64,000 bases of DNA from Sphingomonas sanguinis (GCF_019297835.1 NZ_CP079203.1:248001-312000); one strand, 5' to 3'; shown: positions 38,368 to 47,524, numbered from the stretch's first letter. The notes: generated by a model not told the origin, from the letters alone. A program made the numbers and translations.

Positions 38368-40179
38368 GTGCGGTTCGACGATAGTCTGGCGACGATTTTA
38401 TCGGCCGACACTGCGACGCCCTTTGGCGCGCAGACTGCCTGGCGGCAGCTGATCGACCTGATAAGCCGTGGCCGCGCGCCTGCCGATCCGCCGATGCTGG
38501 CGCGGCTTGCCGAACTGCGCGATGCGGTGGCCGAGGGCGTTCGCGTCGCGAGCGCCCGTATCCTCGGCACCAGCCGCCCGCCCGCCGCGCTCGTGGCCTT
38601 CTTCGCGCAGGATACGATGGCCGTCGCCGCGACCGTGCTGCGTAACGCACAAATCGCGGATGACGAGTGGCTGGCGATCCTGCCCGCCCTGACGCCGCGC
38701 ACCCGCTCGGTCCTGCGGCATCGGCGCGACCTGTCGGACAGGGTGATTCGCGGACTGGAGAGTTTCGGCTCCGTCGACTTCGTCCTGCCGAACATGGCGA
38801 AGCCCGCCGAGGTCGCGATGCCTCTCGAACCCGCGCCCGAACCTCTGGTCGAGCCGGTCGGGCAAGCGCCCGTGCCGGAGAAGCCGGTCGTCACGCCCGA
38901 GCCTGTCGCCGAACCCGAGCCTGCGCCGGTTTCCATCCTGCTCGATCCGCTGCCGACCCAGGCCGCGACGCCCTTCGTCGCGCTGGGCCAGGTCGCGCGC
39001 AGCCTGCCCTTCATGGCCGAGGCGATGCGGCACGCGCCGCCGCCCGCCGCCCCGCCGCGTTACGAGATTGCCGATCTCGTCGCCCGCATCGACGCCTTCA
39101 ACCAGCGGCGCGAGGAAGTGACCGGCGCGACGCAAAACGATGCCGGACCTGCGCATTTCGATTTCGAGACCGACGCCCATGGCCTGATCCTGGGCGTGGA
39201 AGGCGTCACGCGCGGGCCGCTGGTTGGCGTCAGCATCGCCGAAACCGCGATGCAGGGGCTGGCGCAGTTCGACGGCGTGGCGATGGGCGCCTTTCGCCGT
39301 CGCTCCGGCTTTCGCGATGCGCGGCTGGAGATTGGTGGCAGTTCGGCGGCGGCGGGATCGTGGCGGGTGTCCGCCATGCCCTTTTTCGACCCGGCTTCGG
39401 GGCGTTATGCGGGCTATCGCGGCAGCGGCCGTCGTCCGCGCCGGGACGAGATGGCCAATGTGGTCGAGGCAGCGCCCGAGACATCCTCGTCCGATTCGCT
39501 GCGCCAGCTGGTCCACGAACTCCGCACCCCCGCCAATGCGGTGGCGGGCTTTGCCGAGCTGATCGAGAGCGAATTGCTGGGGCCGGTCGCGCCGGTCTAT
39601 CGCGACCGCGCCAGCGCGATCCGGGCGATGGCCGCCGATCTGCTCGCCTCGGTCGAGGATCTCGACACCGCCGCGCGGATCGAGGGACATGTGTTGGAGC
39701 TTCGGCCCACCATCGTCCCGCTCGCCCCGCTCATCCAGCGCGTGCTGGCCGAACTGCGCCCGCTGGCCGAGTTGCGCCGTGCCGAAATCCGTTTCGATCC
39801 GTCGTCCGCAACCCTGTCGGCGCTGGCCGACGACCGCGCGTGCGAGCGGCTGCTGACCCGACTCTTCTCCGTCCTCCTGTCCAACTGCGTGGTGGGCGAG
39901 CGGCTGTCCGCCAGCCTGTCCGCCGATCAGGGCATGGCGGCGCTGCGTATCGACCGACCCCTCGCGCTGACCGTCGAGGCCGATGCCGCGCTGCTCAGCG
40001 AGGCGGGGGATGAGGAACAGCGTGACGGTGCGCCTTTGCTGGGCACCGGCTTCTCGCTGCGCCTGATCGACAAGCTGGGGGCCGAGATGGGCGGCGGACT
40101 GACCATCGGCCTGCACCGCGTCGTGCTGGCGCTGCCCATTGCCGAGGATCAGCGCGCAGGGCAGGCGTCGATCGCCTGA
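38368..40179 (+). CDS. Soluble sensor histidine kinase with degenerate ATP-binding domain
   Basis: 603 aa from the GTG at 38368, which has GAAGGGAG 5 bases upstream; an ATG at 38350 adds six residues. No membrane segment. N-terminal helical domain (about 1-130), a Pro/Glu-rich linker (about 155-195), a PAS-like segment (about 245-345), then the H-box LVHELRTPANAVAGFAELI with phospho-acceptor near residue 383. The HATPase part keeps an N in LLSNCVVG and the G-T-G-F-S-L lid, but a clear D-x-G box is missing. No response regulator is adjacent. A polysaccharide deacetylase gene starts 2 bp beyond its stop. Confidence 0.85.
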   Translation: MRFDDSLATILSADTATPFGAQTAWRQLIDLISRGRAPADPPMLARLAELRDAVAEGVRVASARILGTSRPPAALVAFFAQDTMAVAATVLRNAQIADDEWLAILPALTPRTRSVLRHRRDLSDRVIRGLESFGSVDFVLPNMAKPAEVAMPLEPAPEPLVEPVGQAPVPEKPVVTPEPVAEPEPAPVSILLDPLPTQAATPFVALGQVARSLPFMAEAMRHAPPPAAPPRYEIADLVARIDAFNQRREEVTGATQNDAGPAHFDFETDAHGLILGVEGVTRGPLVGVSIAETAMQGLAQFDGVAMGAFRRRSGFRDARLEIGGSSAAAGSWRVSAMPFFDPASGRYAGYRGSGRRPRRDEMANVVEAAPETSSSDSLRQLVHELRTPANAVAGFAELIESELLGPVAPVYRDRASAIRAMAADLLASVEDLDTAARIEGHVLELRPTIVPLAPLIQRVLAELRPLAELRRAEIRFDPSSATLSALADDRACERLLTRLFSVLLSNCVVGERLSASLSADQGMAALRIDRPLALTVEADAALLSEAGDEEQRDGAPLLGTGFSLRLIDKLGAEMGGGLTIGLHRVVLALPIAEDQRAGQASIA

Positions 40180-40181
40180 CC

Positions 40182-41180
40182 GTGCCCGAGGCCGCCCGTC
40201 CCCGGCGTCACGAAGCGGCCTCCGCCGCCGAACGCATCCACTGGCCGGACGATTTCGGGCGACGCTTCCTCGTGACGGTGGATGTCGAGGAGGAATTCGA
40301 CTGGAGCGCGCCGCTCGACCGACGCCATCATGCGACGAAGGCGATGCGGGCCTTCGGGGCCGCGCATCGCCGCTTCGCCGAGGCCGGGGTCGGCCTTGCC
40401 TGCATGGTCGATTATCCGGTCGCGGTGGACCCGGCCGCCATCGCCATATTGTCCGAATGCCTGGGCGACGGTCGCTCCGAGATCGGGGCGCAGCTGCATA
40501 GCTGGGTGACGCCGCCTTATCAGGAGGTCGTCGATCCCTTTACCAGCCATGCGGGCAATCTGCCGATCGCGCTGGAAACCGCCAAGCTCGATACGCTGAC
40601 CGATGCGATTACGGCATCCTTCGGCTCCCGGCCGCGCATCTTCCGGTCGGGCAGGTATGGGCTGGGGGCTTCGTCGCTGTCGCTGCTCGCTTCGCGCGGC
40701 TATCGAATCGACAGCTCGATGCGGGCGCTGCACGATTATGGCGCGACGGGCGGCATGGATTTCAGCGACATCGACGCCCATGGTTTTCGCCGCGATGGCA
40801 TGGTCGAGCTGCCGTTGACGAGCGTCTATACCGGCTTGCTGCGGCAGGGCGGGTCGGAACTGTATCGGAGGGCCGGGCGCTGGCCGCATGGGCGGGGTAT
40901 GCTGGCAAGGGCAGGATTGCTCAACCGCATTCCGCTGACGCCCGAGGGGGTTGGGATCGGCGATGCGCTGGCGGGTATCGACCGCGCGGTGGCAGATGGC
41001 GTGCGGCTGCTGACCTTTTCCTTCCACTCGCCGACGCTGGAGCCGGGGCACACGCCCTATGTCCGCGACGCACGGGACCGGGCGCTGTTCGATCGGTGGT
41101 GGGATGCGGTATTCGACCGGCTGGCCAGGCACGGCGTGACTGCAGCGACGATCGACGAGATACTCGCCGTCACCGACTGA
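40182..41180 (+). CDS. Polysaccharide deacetylase-family protein (WalW-like)
   Basis: 332 aa from the GTG at 40182. The NodB/CE4-type fold is suggested by VTVDVEEEFDW (catalytic-base Asp region), the QLHSWVTPPY metal-site segment, IFRSGRYGLG and FSFHSPTLEPGHTPYV near the end. No signal peptide, so it may act on a cytoplasmic or membrane-linked sugar precursor. Family members remove N- or O-acetyl groups from polysaccharides or their lipid-linked precursors. It is cotranscribed with the upstream kinase and near manC and a lipid-linked sugar transferase, which supports a role in envelope polysaccharide synthesis. Confidence 0.82.
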   Translation: MPEAARPRRHEAASAAERIHWPDDFGRRFLVTVDVEEEFDWSAPLDRRHHATKAMRAFGAAHRRFAEAGVGLACMVDYPVAVDPAAIAILSECLGDGRSEIGAQLHSWVTPPYQEVVDPFTSHAGNLPIALETAKLDTLTDAITASFGSRPRIFRSGRYGLGASSLSLLASRGYRIDSSMRALHDYGATGGMDFSDIDAHGFRRDGMVELPLTSVYTGLLRQGGSELYRRAGRWPHGRGMLARAGLLNRIPLTPEGVGIGDALAGIDRAVADGVRLLTFSFHSPTLEPGHTPYVRDARDRALFDRWWDAVFDRLARHGVTAATIDEILAVTD

Positions 41181-41207
41181 CCGGGCCGCTCGATGGGCGG
41201 CCCGGTC
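41179..41207. terminator. Hairpin between convergent deacetylase and mannose-1-P guanylyltransferase genes
   Basis: Perfect 11-bp arms GACCGGGCCGC and GCGGCCCGGTC with a 7-nt loop, overlapping the deacetylase stop codon. There is no T-run on either strand, so termination would be weak or Rho-assisted. Confidence 0.5.
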
Positions 41208-41214
41208 ATGGGAA

Positions 41215-42258
41215 TCAGCGCTTCATCGCCTCGATCAGCTTCTTCACGTCCTGGCTGCGGCCGCGCGGCAGGATCAGGATGTCGTCGCCGCTCGCCACGA
41301 CGATCAGGTCCTGCACGTCGACTGCTGCGACCCGGACCCGGTCGGTGCGGATCAGGCAGTTCTTGGTATCGATCGCCAGCACTTCGCCGCGATGCGCGTT
41401 GCCGAAGCCATCCAGCTCGCTGATCGCGTGGAGTGCGTCCCAGCTGCCGACATCATTCCAGCCCATGGCGACGGGTACGACCGCGACCCGGTCGGCGCGC
41501 TCCATCACGGCATAGTCGATCGAGTCCGACGGACAGGCCGAGAATTCACTTTCGTCCGGACAGATACGCTTGCCGTCATGGCTGGCGGCGCGCATCGCCT
41601 TTTCGGCGGCGACCAGCATCTCGGGGGCGTGCTGGCCGAGTTCTTCCAGGAAGCGGTCGGCGCGGAACAGGAAGATGCCGCCGTTCCAGGCATAGTCGCC
41701 GCGCGCCAGCATCGCCTCCGCCCGCTCCAGTCGAGGCTTCTCGACGAAGCGCGCGACCTGATGGACGCCCGGCGCGATCTCGCGGCCGACCTGGATCCAG
41801 CCATAGCCCGTCTCAGGCTTGTCGGCGGCGATACCGAAAGTGGCGAGCCAGCCCTGCGACACCATGGGCAGCGCGGCGCGGATCGCGGCGTGGAACGCGT
41901 CGAGATCGGCGATGACGTGATCCGACGGCATGACCAGCAGCACGTCTTCCGGCTTGGCGGCCAGCGCAGCCAGCGCGATGGCGGGCGCGGTGTTGCGCGC
42001 TACCGGCTCCAGGATCAGCGACTGGGGCGGGGTGCCTGCCTCGGTCAGCTGGCTTTCGACCAGATCGGCATGCCGCTGTCCGGCGACGACGATCGGCGCG
42101 GCGAAATCGTTGGAATTGGTCCGCTGTGCGGTGAGCTGCAGCATGGTTTCGTCGGAGGTCAGCGGCAGAAGCTGCTTGGGCATCTCCGGCTTGGACATCG
42201 GCCAGAGACGTGTGCCGGAACCACCGGACAGGATGACCGGCACGATCGGATTATGCAT
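41215..42258 (-). CDS. Mannose-1-phosphate guanylyltransferase
   Basis: 347 aa, the single-domain form (no C-terminal phosphomannose isomerase domain). It makes GDP-mannose from mannose-1-P and GTP. The pyrophosphorylase signature ILSGGSGTRLWPMS is intact, with K in PKQLLPL, FVEKP and NGGIFLF. Product feeds mannose, fucose or rhamnose-containing polymers. It is divergent from the sugar transferase gene (171-bp shared upstream region), suggesting joint control. Start at 42258 is the first credible ATG. Confidence 0.92.
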   Translation of the reverse strand: MHNPIVPVILSGGSGTRLWPMSKPEMPKQLLPLTSDETMLQLTAQRTNSNDFAAPIVVAGQRHADLVESQLTEAGTPPQSLILEPVARNTAPAIALAALAAKPEDVLLVMPSDHVIADLDAFHAAIRAALPMVSQGWLATFGIAADKPETGYGWIQVGREIAPGVHQVARFVEKPRLERAEAMLARGDYAWNGGIFLFRADRFLEELGQHAPEMLVAAEKAMRAASHDGKRICPDESEFSACPSDSIDYAVMERADRVAVVPVAMGWNDVGSWDALHAISELDGFGNAHRGEVLAIDTKNCLIRTDRVRVAAVDVQDLIVVASGDDILILPRGRSQDVKKLIEAMKR

Positions 42259-42429
42259 GAATGCCCCTTCTGATTGCCCGTACCACCTAGGAATAACACG
42301 GTGGCGGGTCGCTTATAACGATCGCATAACGCATATCTTCATGCTTCGTTTGTCATTCTCTGCAAAAATTGGGACAAGTCGCCCCGAAAGCGGGGGTTGC
42401 GGTGTGCGTTGGGGATGTCGGTCCGGTAG

Positions 42430-43818
42430 ATGATCCGCCTGTTCAAACATTATGTACCCCATGCGGCGCTGTTGCTGGGCGTGGTCGACTTCCTGCTCCT
42501 GATGCTCGCCGCCGAGCTGGGCTGGATGCTGCGCGCCCATCAGATCCACTATCCGGTCGGTACGCTGTTCGAGCGGTTGCCGCAGGTGCTGAGCTTCGCC
42601 ATCCCGCTCCAGATTTCGCTGCTGGCGGTCGGGGCCTATACCGCCGCGTCCTTCCTGTCTCTGCGGTTCGCCGCCGCGCGGTTGATGGTCGCGATCTCGC
42701 TGGGCGTCATATTCCTGTCGCTGATCTTCTTCTTCTTTCCCACCGTGTCCTATTGGCGGTCGAGCCTGTTCTACTCGATGGTGATCGCGGTCGTCCTGCT
42801 GGTCGTGGTGCGAGGCCTGCTCGGGCGGTTCCTGGGCGGGGATCGGTTCAAGCGGCGCGTGGTCCTGATGGGCGCGGGGCAGCGGGCGGCGCAGATCGCC
42901 GCCCTCGCCGACAATCCGGGGGCCAATTTCATCGTAGCAGGCGCGATCGCCATGGGTCCGGAGGAGAACGCGATTCCCGGCGCGGTCCCGCGCTTCGCCA
43001 TCCCCAGCCTGGCAGGCTTCGTCGTCGAGCGCGAAGCGATCGAAGTGGTGCTCGCGCTTCAGGAACGGCGCGGAGCGCTGCCCTATCAGGACCTGCTGCG
43101 CGTTCGTACGACCGGCGTGCAGGTGTCCGAAATCTCTACCTTTCTGGAGCGGCAGACCGGCCGTATCGATCTGGCGTCGGTCAGCCATAGCTGGCTGATC
43201 TTCTCCGAAGGCTTTTCGTCGGGACGCATGTGGTCGGCCATGGCCAAGCGGGCCTTCGATATAGCGGTCAGCCTGATCCTGTTGATTTTTGCGGTGCCGG
43301 TGATTCTGGTCACGGCGCTGCTGATCCGGCTGGAATCGCGCGGCCCTGCTTTCTATCGCCAACGCCGTGTCGGCCTGTTCAATCAGCCGTTCGACATTCC
43401 CAAGCTCCGCTCGATGCGCCAGGATGCCGAACTGGCCGGGCAGGCGGTCTGGGCGGAGAAGGACGACCCTCGCATCACCCGTATCGGACGCTTCATCCGC
43501 AAGGTACGGATCGACGAGCTGCCCCAGATCTGGTCGGTGCTGACCGGCGAGATGAGCTTCGTCGGCCCGCGCCCCGAGCGCCCGCAATTCGTCGAGCAGC
43601 TGGAAGCGCAAATCCCCTTCTACGCCGAGCGGCATATGGTGAAGCCGGGTATTACCGGCTGGGCGCAGCTCAACTACCCTTACGGCGCGTCGATCGAGGA
43701 TGCGCGGCACAAGCTGGAATATGACCTTTATTACGCGAAGAATTATTCGCCCTTCCTCGACGCGCTGATCCTGCTCCAGACGTTGCGGGTCATCCTCTGG
43801 CCCTCGGGCGCGCGCTGA
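42430..43818 (+). CDS. Polyprenyl-phosphate sugar-1-phosphate transferase (EpsB_2/TIGR03013-like)
   Basis: 462 aa. Four to five N-terminal membrane segments (within residues 1-130), a CoA-binding-like nucleotide fold (RRVVLMGAGQRAAQIAALA), a further membrane segment at about 280, and the catalytic bacterial sugar transferase domain: KLRSM, RKVRIDELPQIW, GEMSFVGPRPERPQF and KPGITGWAQLNYPYG. It transfers a sugar-1-phosphate to undecaprenyl phosphate at the inner membrane and so starts repeat-unit assembly. The internal features fit the subgroup linked to XrtA/PEP-CTERM exopolysaccharide loci, although no exosortase is in the window. A TPR gene starts 2 bp downstream. Confidence 0.93.
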   Translation: MIRLFKHYVPHAALLLGVVDFLLLMLAAELGWMLRAHQIHYPVGTLFERLPQVLSFAIPLQISLLAVGAYTAASFLSLRFAAARLMVAISLGVIFLSLIFFFFPTVSYWRSSLFYSMVIAVVLLVVVRGLLGRFLGGDRFKRRVVLMGAGQRAAQIAALADNPGANFIVAGAIAMGPEENAIPGAVPRFAIPSLAGFVVEREAIEVVLALQERRGALPYQDLLRVRTTGVQVSEISTFLERQTGRIDLASVSHSWLIFSEGFSSGRMWSAMAKRAFDIAVSLILLIFAVPVILVTALLIRLESRGPAFYRQRRVGLFNQPFDIPKLRSMRQDAELAGQAVWAEKDDPRITRIGRFIRKVRIDELPQIWSVLTGEMSFVGPRPERPQFVEQLEAQIPFYAERHMVKPGITGWAQLNYPYGASIEDARHKLEYDLYYAKNYSPFLDALILLQTLRVILWPSGAR

Positions 43819-43820
43819 TC

Positions 43821-45839
43821 GTGACGGAGGATCGGAGGGCGACACCCAGGGGGCGTGACCGGCGGCGGTCGCATCCCTATCCCATGATGCGGCGGAAACG
43901 GCGCATCTGGCGACGGCGGTCTATCCGGCGGCGTATCCGCATCCTCGCCGTTCTGAGCGTCATCGGTCTGGCCATGGCGGGATTGCTGGTGCTGCTGCAC
44001 GGCAACAAGCCCCCGGTCGATCCGGCACAGGCGCTGCGCCGCGCCACGGCCGCGCTGGAAATGGGCAATTATCATTCGGCGCACGATCAGGCGCGGCAAG
44101 CGGCGGAGGCGGCGCCCCGGTCGCGGACGGCGCAGATGATGCTGGCGCGGACCAGCCTGTTGTTGGGCGAGGGCGTGACGGCGGAAGCCGCGCTCGACCG
44201 TGCGCTGGCGGACGGCGTGCCGCCGGAACAGACGCTGGCGGCGCGCGCCGAGGCAGAGCTGATCCAGGGCAATCTGGCGGGCGCGCAGGATGCGGTGGAC
44301 CGGATGCCCGCCGAGCGCGATGCGGCGATGGCGCGGATCGCGGCGCAGGTGGCAGCGGCGCAAGAGGATGGCGACGCCCCCCTGTGGCAGGAGCTGCAAC
44401 GGCTCGCCGACCGCTATCCGAACGATGCGCGTATCTGGACCGATCTGGGGCGCAGCCGCTTCGGCGCGGGCGATATGGACGGCGCGTCGCGGGCCGCCGC
44501 CCGTGCGGCGGCGCTGGCTCCGGCCGATCCCGATGCGCTGACCCTGCAAGGCGAAGTGCTGCGCGCCCGCTATGGTCTGGCGGCGGGGCTGCCCTGGTTC
44601 CAGGCAGCGCTGGCGCGGGATGCCTATCACCTGCGCGCGCTGATCCAATATGCCGCGACGTTGGGCGATCTGGGCAGGTCGAGCGAGGCACTGGCGGCGA
44701 CCCGTTCGGCGTTGGTGTCGCAGCCGGGCAACCCGGAAGCCTTTTATCTTCAGGCGGTGATTGCGGCTCGGGCGGGGCGCTATGGTCTGGCGCAGCAACT
44801 GCTCCAGCTGACCGGCGGCGCGTTGCGGATGCGCCCGGGTACGGCGATGCTGGAAGGCGCGATCGCCTATGCACAGGGACGGCCCCAGCGTGCGGTGCGG
44901 GCGTGGACCCGGCTGGTGACGATGCAGCCGATGAACGTGGCCGCACGCCGATTGCTGGCGGCGGCGCAGATTGGTGCGGGCGATCGGCTTACCGCGCTGG
45001 CGACCCTCCGCCCGATTCTGGCGCGGGCAGATGCGGATGGCTATGCGCTGCGACTGGCTGTGCTGGCCGACCCAGAGGATGCCGCCGCGCTGATCGATCG
45101 CGCCGCGTCGGGGCAGCGCGGAGATGCCGCCATCTTTCGGCCTGATCGTGCCGTGGCCGATCTGAAGATGGCCGCTGCCGAATCCCCGGCCGACCCGACT
45201 TATGCGCTTGGCCTGATCCGTGGACTGGCGAGCCAGGGCGACCGTGCTGGCGCGATCCGGGTCGCCCAGTCGCTAGTCCGCGTGAGCCCGGGCGCGCCTG
45301 CCGCGCAGCTGGCTTACGGCGATGTGCTGGCGACCGCCGGGCGGAATGTCGACGCGCTGGGGCCTTACGCAAAAGCGGCGGACCTGACCTTTGACGAGCC
45401 GACCATGTTGCGGCTGGTCGACACTTATCAGCGGACCGGGCGGGCGGAAGACGCGGCGGTCAGCTTGGGACTGTATCTCTCGCAGAACCCGCAAAGCGTG
45501 GTCGCGCGCCGCCTGCTGGCCCGCTGGCAGATGACCGCCGGGCGATGGGACGACGCGATCGAGACGCTGGAAGGGCTTCGCCTCCAGATCGGCCTGCGCG
45601 ATGTGGCGCTGCTTCACGACTTGGCGATCGCCTATGCCGGGGCGGGGGACGGAGTCGTCGCGCGACTTTATGCGGCGGCGGCCTATCGACTGGCGCCGAT
45701 GAACGCCGCCGTGGCGGATGCCTATGGCCGCGCACTGGCCGTGGCGGGCGAGCCGGACGCTGCGCGGCAGCTGTTCGACAAGGCGCTTGCCCTCGCGCCG
45801 GGCGATCCAACGATCCTGGCCCACCGCGCCCAGCTCTGA
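43821..45839 (+). CDS. Large membrane-anchored TPR protein with Arg-rich cytoplasmic tail
   Basis: 672 aa from a GTG at 43821. The first 40 residues hold about 18 Arg, followed by one membrane helix (about 41-60), so the TPR part is outside the inner membrane. At least ten tetratricopeptide-like repeats follow, for example TAALEMGNYHSAHDQARQAA and FDKALALAPGDPTILAHRAQL. By context (2 bp after the sugar transferase) it may scaffold polysaccharide assembly, like the TPR proteins of PEP-CTERM/EpsB_2 loci. Not otherwise recognised. Confidence 0.82.
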   Translation: MTEDRRATPRGRDRRRSHPYPMMRRKRRIWRRRSIRRRIRILAVLSVIGLAMAGLLVLLHGNKPPVDPAQALRRATAALEMGNYHSAHDQARQAAEAAPRSRTAQMMLARTSLLLGEGVTAEAALDRALADGVPPEQTLAARAEAELIQGNLAGAQDAVDRMPAERDAAMARIAAQVAAAQEDGDAPLWQELQRLADRYPNDARIWTDLGRSRFGAGDMDGASRAAARAAALAPADPDALTLQGEVLRARYGLAAGLPWFQAALARDAYHLRALIQYAATLGDLGRSSEALAATRSALVSQPGNPEAFYLQAVIAARAGRYGLAQQLLQLTGGALRMRPGTAMLEGAIAYAQGRPQRAVRAWTRLVTMQPMNVAARRLLAAAQIGAGDRLTALATLRPILARADADGYALRLAVLADPEDAAALIDRAASGQRGDAAIFRPDRAVADLKMAAAESPADPTYALGLIRGLASQGDRAGAIRVAQSLVRVSPGAPAAQLAYGDVLATAGRNVDALGPYAKAADLTFDEPTMLRLVDTYQRTGRAEDAAVSLGLYLSQNPQSVVARRLLARWQMTAGRWDDAIETLEGLRLQIGLRDVALLHDLAIAYAGAGDGVVARLYAAAAYRLAPMNAAVADAYGRALAVAGEPDAARQLFDKALALAPGDPTILAHRAQL

Positions 45840-45885
45840 GGACGCGCGCTTGGCAGGAGGGGAGCGGTGCCGTACCAGCGGCGCC

Positions 45886-46707
45886 ATGACCGAGCTCGCC
45901 AACCCCATCCTCGAACGCATCGCCGCCGCTCTCGAACGAATGGCGCCGCCGCCAGCGCCCTCGGCCGATCCGCTCGCCCATCCGGCCTATCTATGGCGGG
46001 GCGGGGCGCTTCACGCCGCGCGCGGTTTCGCGCCGGTGCCGCTCGATCTGTTGCAAGGGCTGGGCCAGCAGCGCGAGGCTCTGATCGCCAATCTGACCCG
46101 TCTGGCGGATGGCCATGCGGCGCAGGACGTGCTGCTCTGGGGCGCGCGCGGCACCGGCAAGTCGGCACTGGTCAAGGCGGGCATTGCCTCCGTCCAGACG
46201 GATCGTCCGGGACGGCTGGCGCTGGTATCGGTCGATACGCTCGACAGTCTGCCCGAACTGTTCGCGATGCTGGAGGGCGTCGACCGCGCCTTTGCCGTCT
46301 TCATCGACGATCTCGGCTTCGACGAGGCGGGGGAGGGCCGCAAGCTGCGTTCGCTGCTCGACGGCGGGGCGGAGGCGCGGCCAGCGCATGTCCGACTGCT
46401 CGTCACCGCCAATCGCCGCCATCTGCTGCCCCGCGACTTGAGCGAGCAGGACAGCGCGATCAATCCGCGCGACGTGATCGACGATCAACTGGCGCTGGCG
46501 GACCGCTTCGGCCTGAGCCTGGGTTTCCATGCGCTCGACCAGGACGGCTATCTGGCGATCGTGCGCGGCTATACGAACCGCTACGGCCTGCCGTTCGACG
46601 GGCACGAGGCGGTCAACTGGGCGACGCGCCGGGGCAGCCGTTCTGGACGGGTGGCGTGGCAGTATATCGTCGATCTGGCGGGGCGGCTGGGGCAAAATCT
46701 GTCATAA
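45886..46707 (+). CDS. DUF815-family AAA-type ATPase
   Basis: 273 aa from the ATG at 45886; the upstream in-frame region runs inside the TPR gene and is not credible. Walker A GARGTGKSAL, Walker B AVFIDDLGF, a sensor-like VRLLVTANRRHLLPRD and an arginine-rich C-terminal lid. The DUF815 family is common in alphaproteobacteria and has no settled role. It follows the TPR gene by 46 bp on the same strand. tRNA-Pro lies downstream. Confidence 0.9.
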   Translation: MTELANPILERIAAALERMAPPPAPSADPLAHPAYLWRGGALHAARGFAPVPLDLLQGLGQQREALIANLTRLADGHAAQDVLLWGARGTGKSALVKAGIASVQTDRPGRLALVSVDTLDSLPELFAMLEGVDRAFAVFIDDLGFDEAGEGRKLRSLLDGGAEARPAHVRLLVTANRRHLLPRDLSEQDSAINPRDVIDDQLALADRFGLSLGFHALDQDGYLAIVRGYTNRYGLPFDGHEAVNWATRRGSRSGRVAWQYIVDLAGRLGQNLS

Positions 46708-46822
46708 TTTCGACGACGGATAAAAAACCGCTTGCACGGTACCGAGCCGCTGGCTATTGGCGCGCCTCCAGCATGGATCGGCCTTCCCGAGAGGCTCTGA
46801 AAACCGATCCATACTCTCTAGT

Positions 46823-46899
46823 CGGGGAGTAGCTCAGCCTGGTAGAGCACTGCCTTCGGGAGGCAGGGGCCGGAGGTTCGAATCCTCTCTCCCCGACCA
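46823..46899 (+). tRNA. tRNA-Pro (anticodon CGG)
   Basis: Acceptor CGGGGAG pairs with CTCCCCG, followed by A and an encoded CCA (46897-46899). D-loop AGCTCAGCCTGGTAGAGC, anticodon stem CTGCC/GGCAG with loop TTCGGGA giving CGG, T-loop GGTTCGAATCC. 77 nt. No integrase or duplicate 3' end nearby. Confidence 0.97.
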
Positions 46900-46972
46900 T
46901 TTCTGCCGCCAAACGCGGTCCAGCCCATCGATAGCAATCGGCCCGCAGGGCGCCCCGGCTCGACCGGGTGGC

Positions 46973-47524
46973 ATGACCTGGCTCGAATCCATCGCCTTCA
47001 TCCTCGGCGTCGCGAACGTCACGCTGGTCGTGCGCCGCAGCCTGTGGAACTATCCTGTCGCGCTGGTGATGGTGTCGCTCTACGCGCTGCTGTTCTGGCG
47101 CGAGCGGCTCTATAGCGATGCCGCGTTGCAGCTCTTCTTCTTCGCGCTGAATCTTTATGGCTGGATCATCTGGCGGCGCAGCGTCGCGCAAGCGGGCGAG
47201 GTGCGGGTCGAGAGGCTTTCGTCCACCGAGCGTGTCGCATGGTTTGCGGGTATCGCGGTCGCCTCGCTCGGCTGGGGTGCGGCCATGGCGCATTGGACCG
47301 ACGCGGCGATGCCCTTCTGGGATGCCGCCAACGCCGTCACCAGCGTTGCCGCCCAGATCCTGCTCGCGCGGCGACGGCTGGAGAATTGGCTGCTCTGGAT
47401 CGTCGTCGATCTCTCCTCCATCGCGCTTTACGCGGTGAAGGGGCTGACGCTGACCGCCATCCTCTATGTCATCTTCCTGGGATTGAGCCTGTGGGGCTAT
47501 CGCGAATGGCGCGGACGGGCATGA
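46973..47524 (+). CDS. pnuC: Nicotinamide riboside transporter PnuC
   Basis: 183 aa from the ATG at 46973, 73 bp after the tRNA-Pro CCA. A compact membrane protein with six to seven helices and the PnuC marks SLWNYPVALVMVSLYALLFW, DAALQLFFFALNLYGWIIW and NWLLWIVVDLSSIALYAVKG. It lets nicotinamide riboside enter by facilitated diffusion; phosphorylation by the next gene's product traps it. The two genes overlap by 4 nt (ATGA). Confidence 0.95.
   Translation: MTWLESIAFILGVANVTLVVRRSLWNYPVALVMVSLYALLFWRERLYSDAALQLFFFALNLYGWIIWRRSVAQAGEVRVERLSSTERVAWFAGIAVASLGWGAAMAHWTDAAMPFWDAANAVTSVAAQILLARRRLENWLLWIVVDLSSIALYAVKGLTLTAILYVIFLGLSLWGYREWRGRA

Noticed and set aside
42313..43845. 510-codon open frame opposite the sugar transferase
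   Set aside because: It is rich in Gln, Arg and Asp with no fold signals, and antisense to a protein with clear catalytic motifs.
42430..45839. Complete exosortase/PEP-CTERM or gellan-type exopolysaccharide cluster
   Set aside because: No exosortase, polymerase, flippase or chain-length regulator is in the window; only a priming transferase and a TPR protein.
46823..46899. tRNA-Pro as an integration site for a mobile element
   Set aside because: No integrase, no duplicated 3' end and only housekeeping genes on either side.
46900..46972. NAD- or nicotinamide-sensing riboswitch ahead of pnuC
   Set aside because: Only 73 nt separate the tRNA end from pnuC and I see no conserved riboswitch core.
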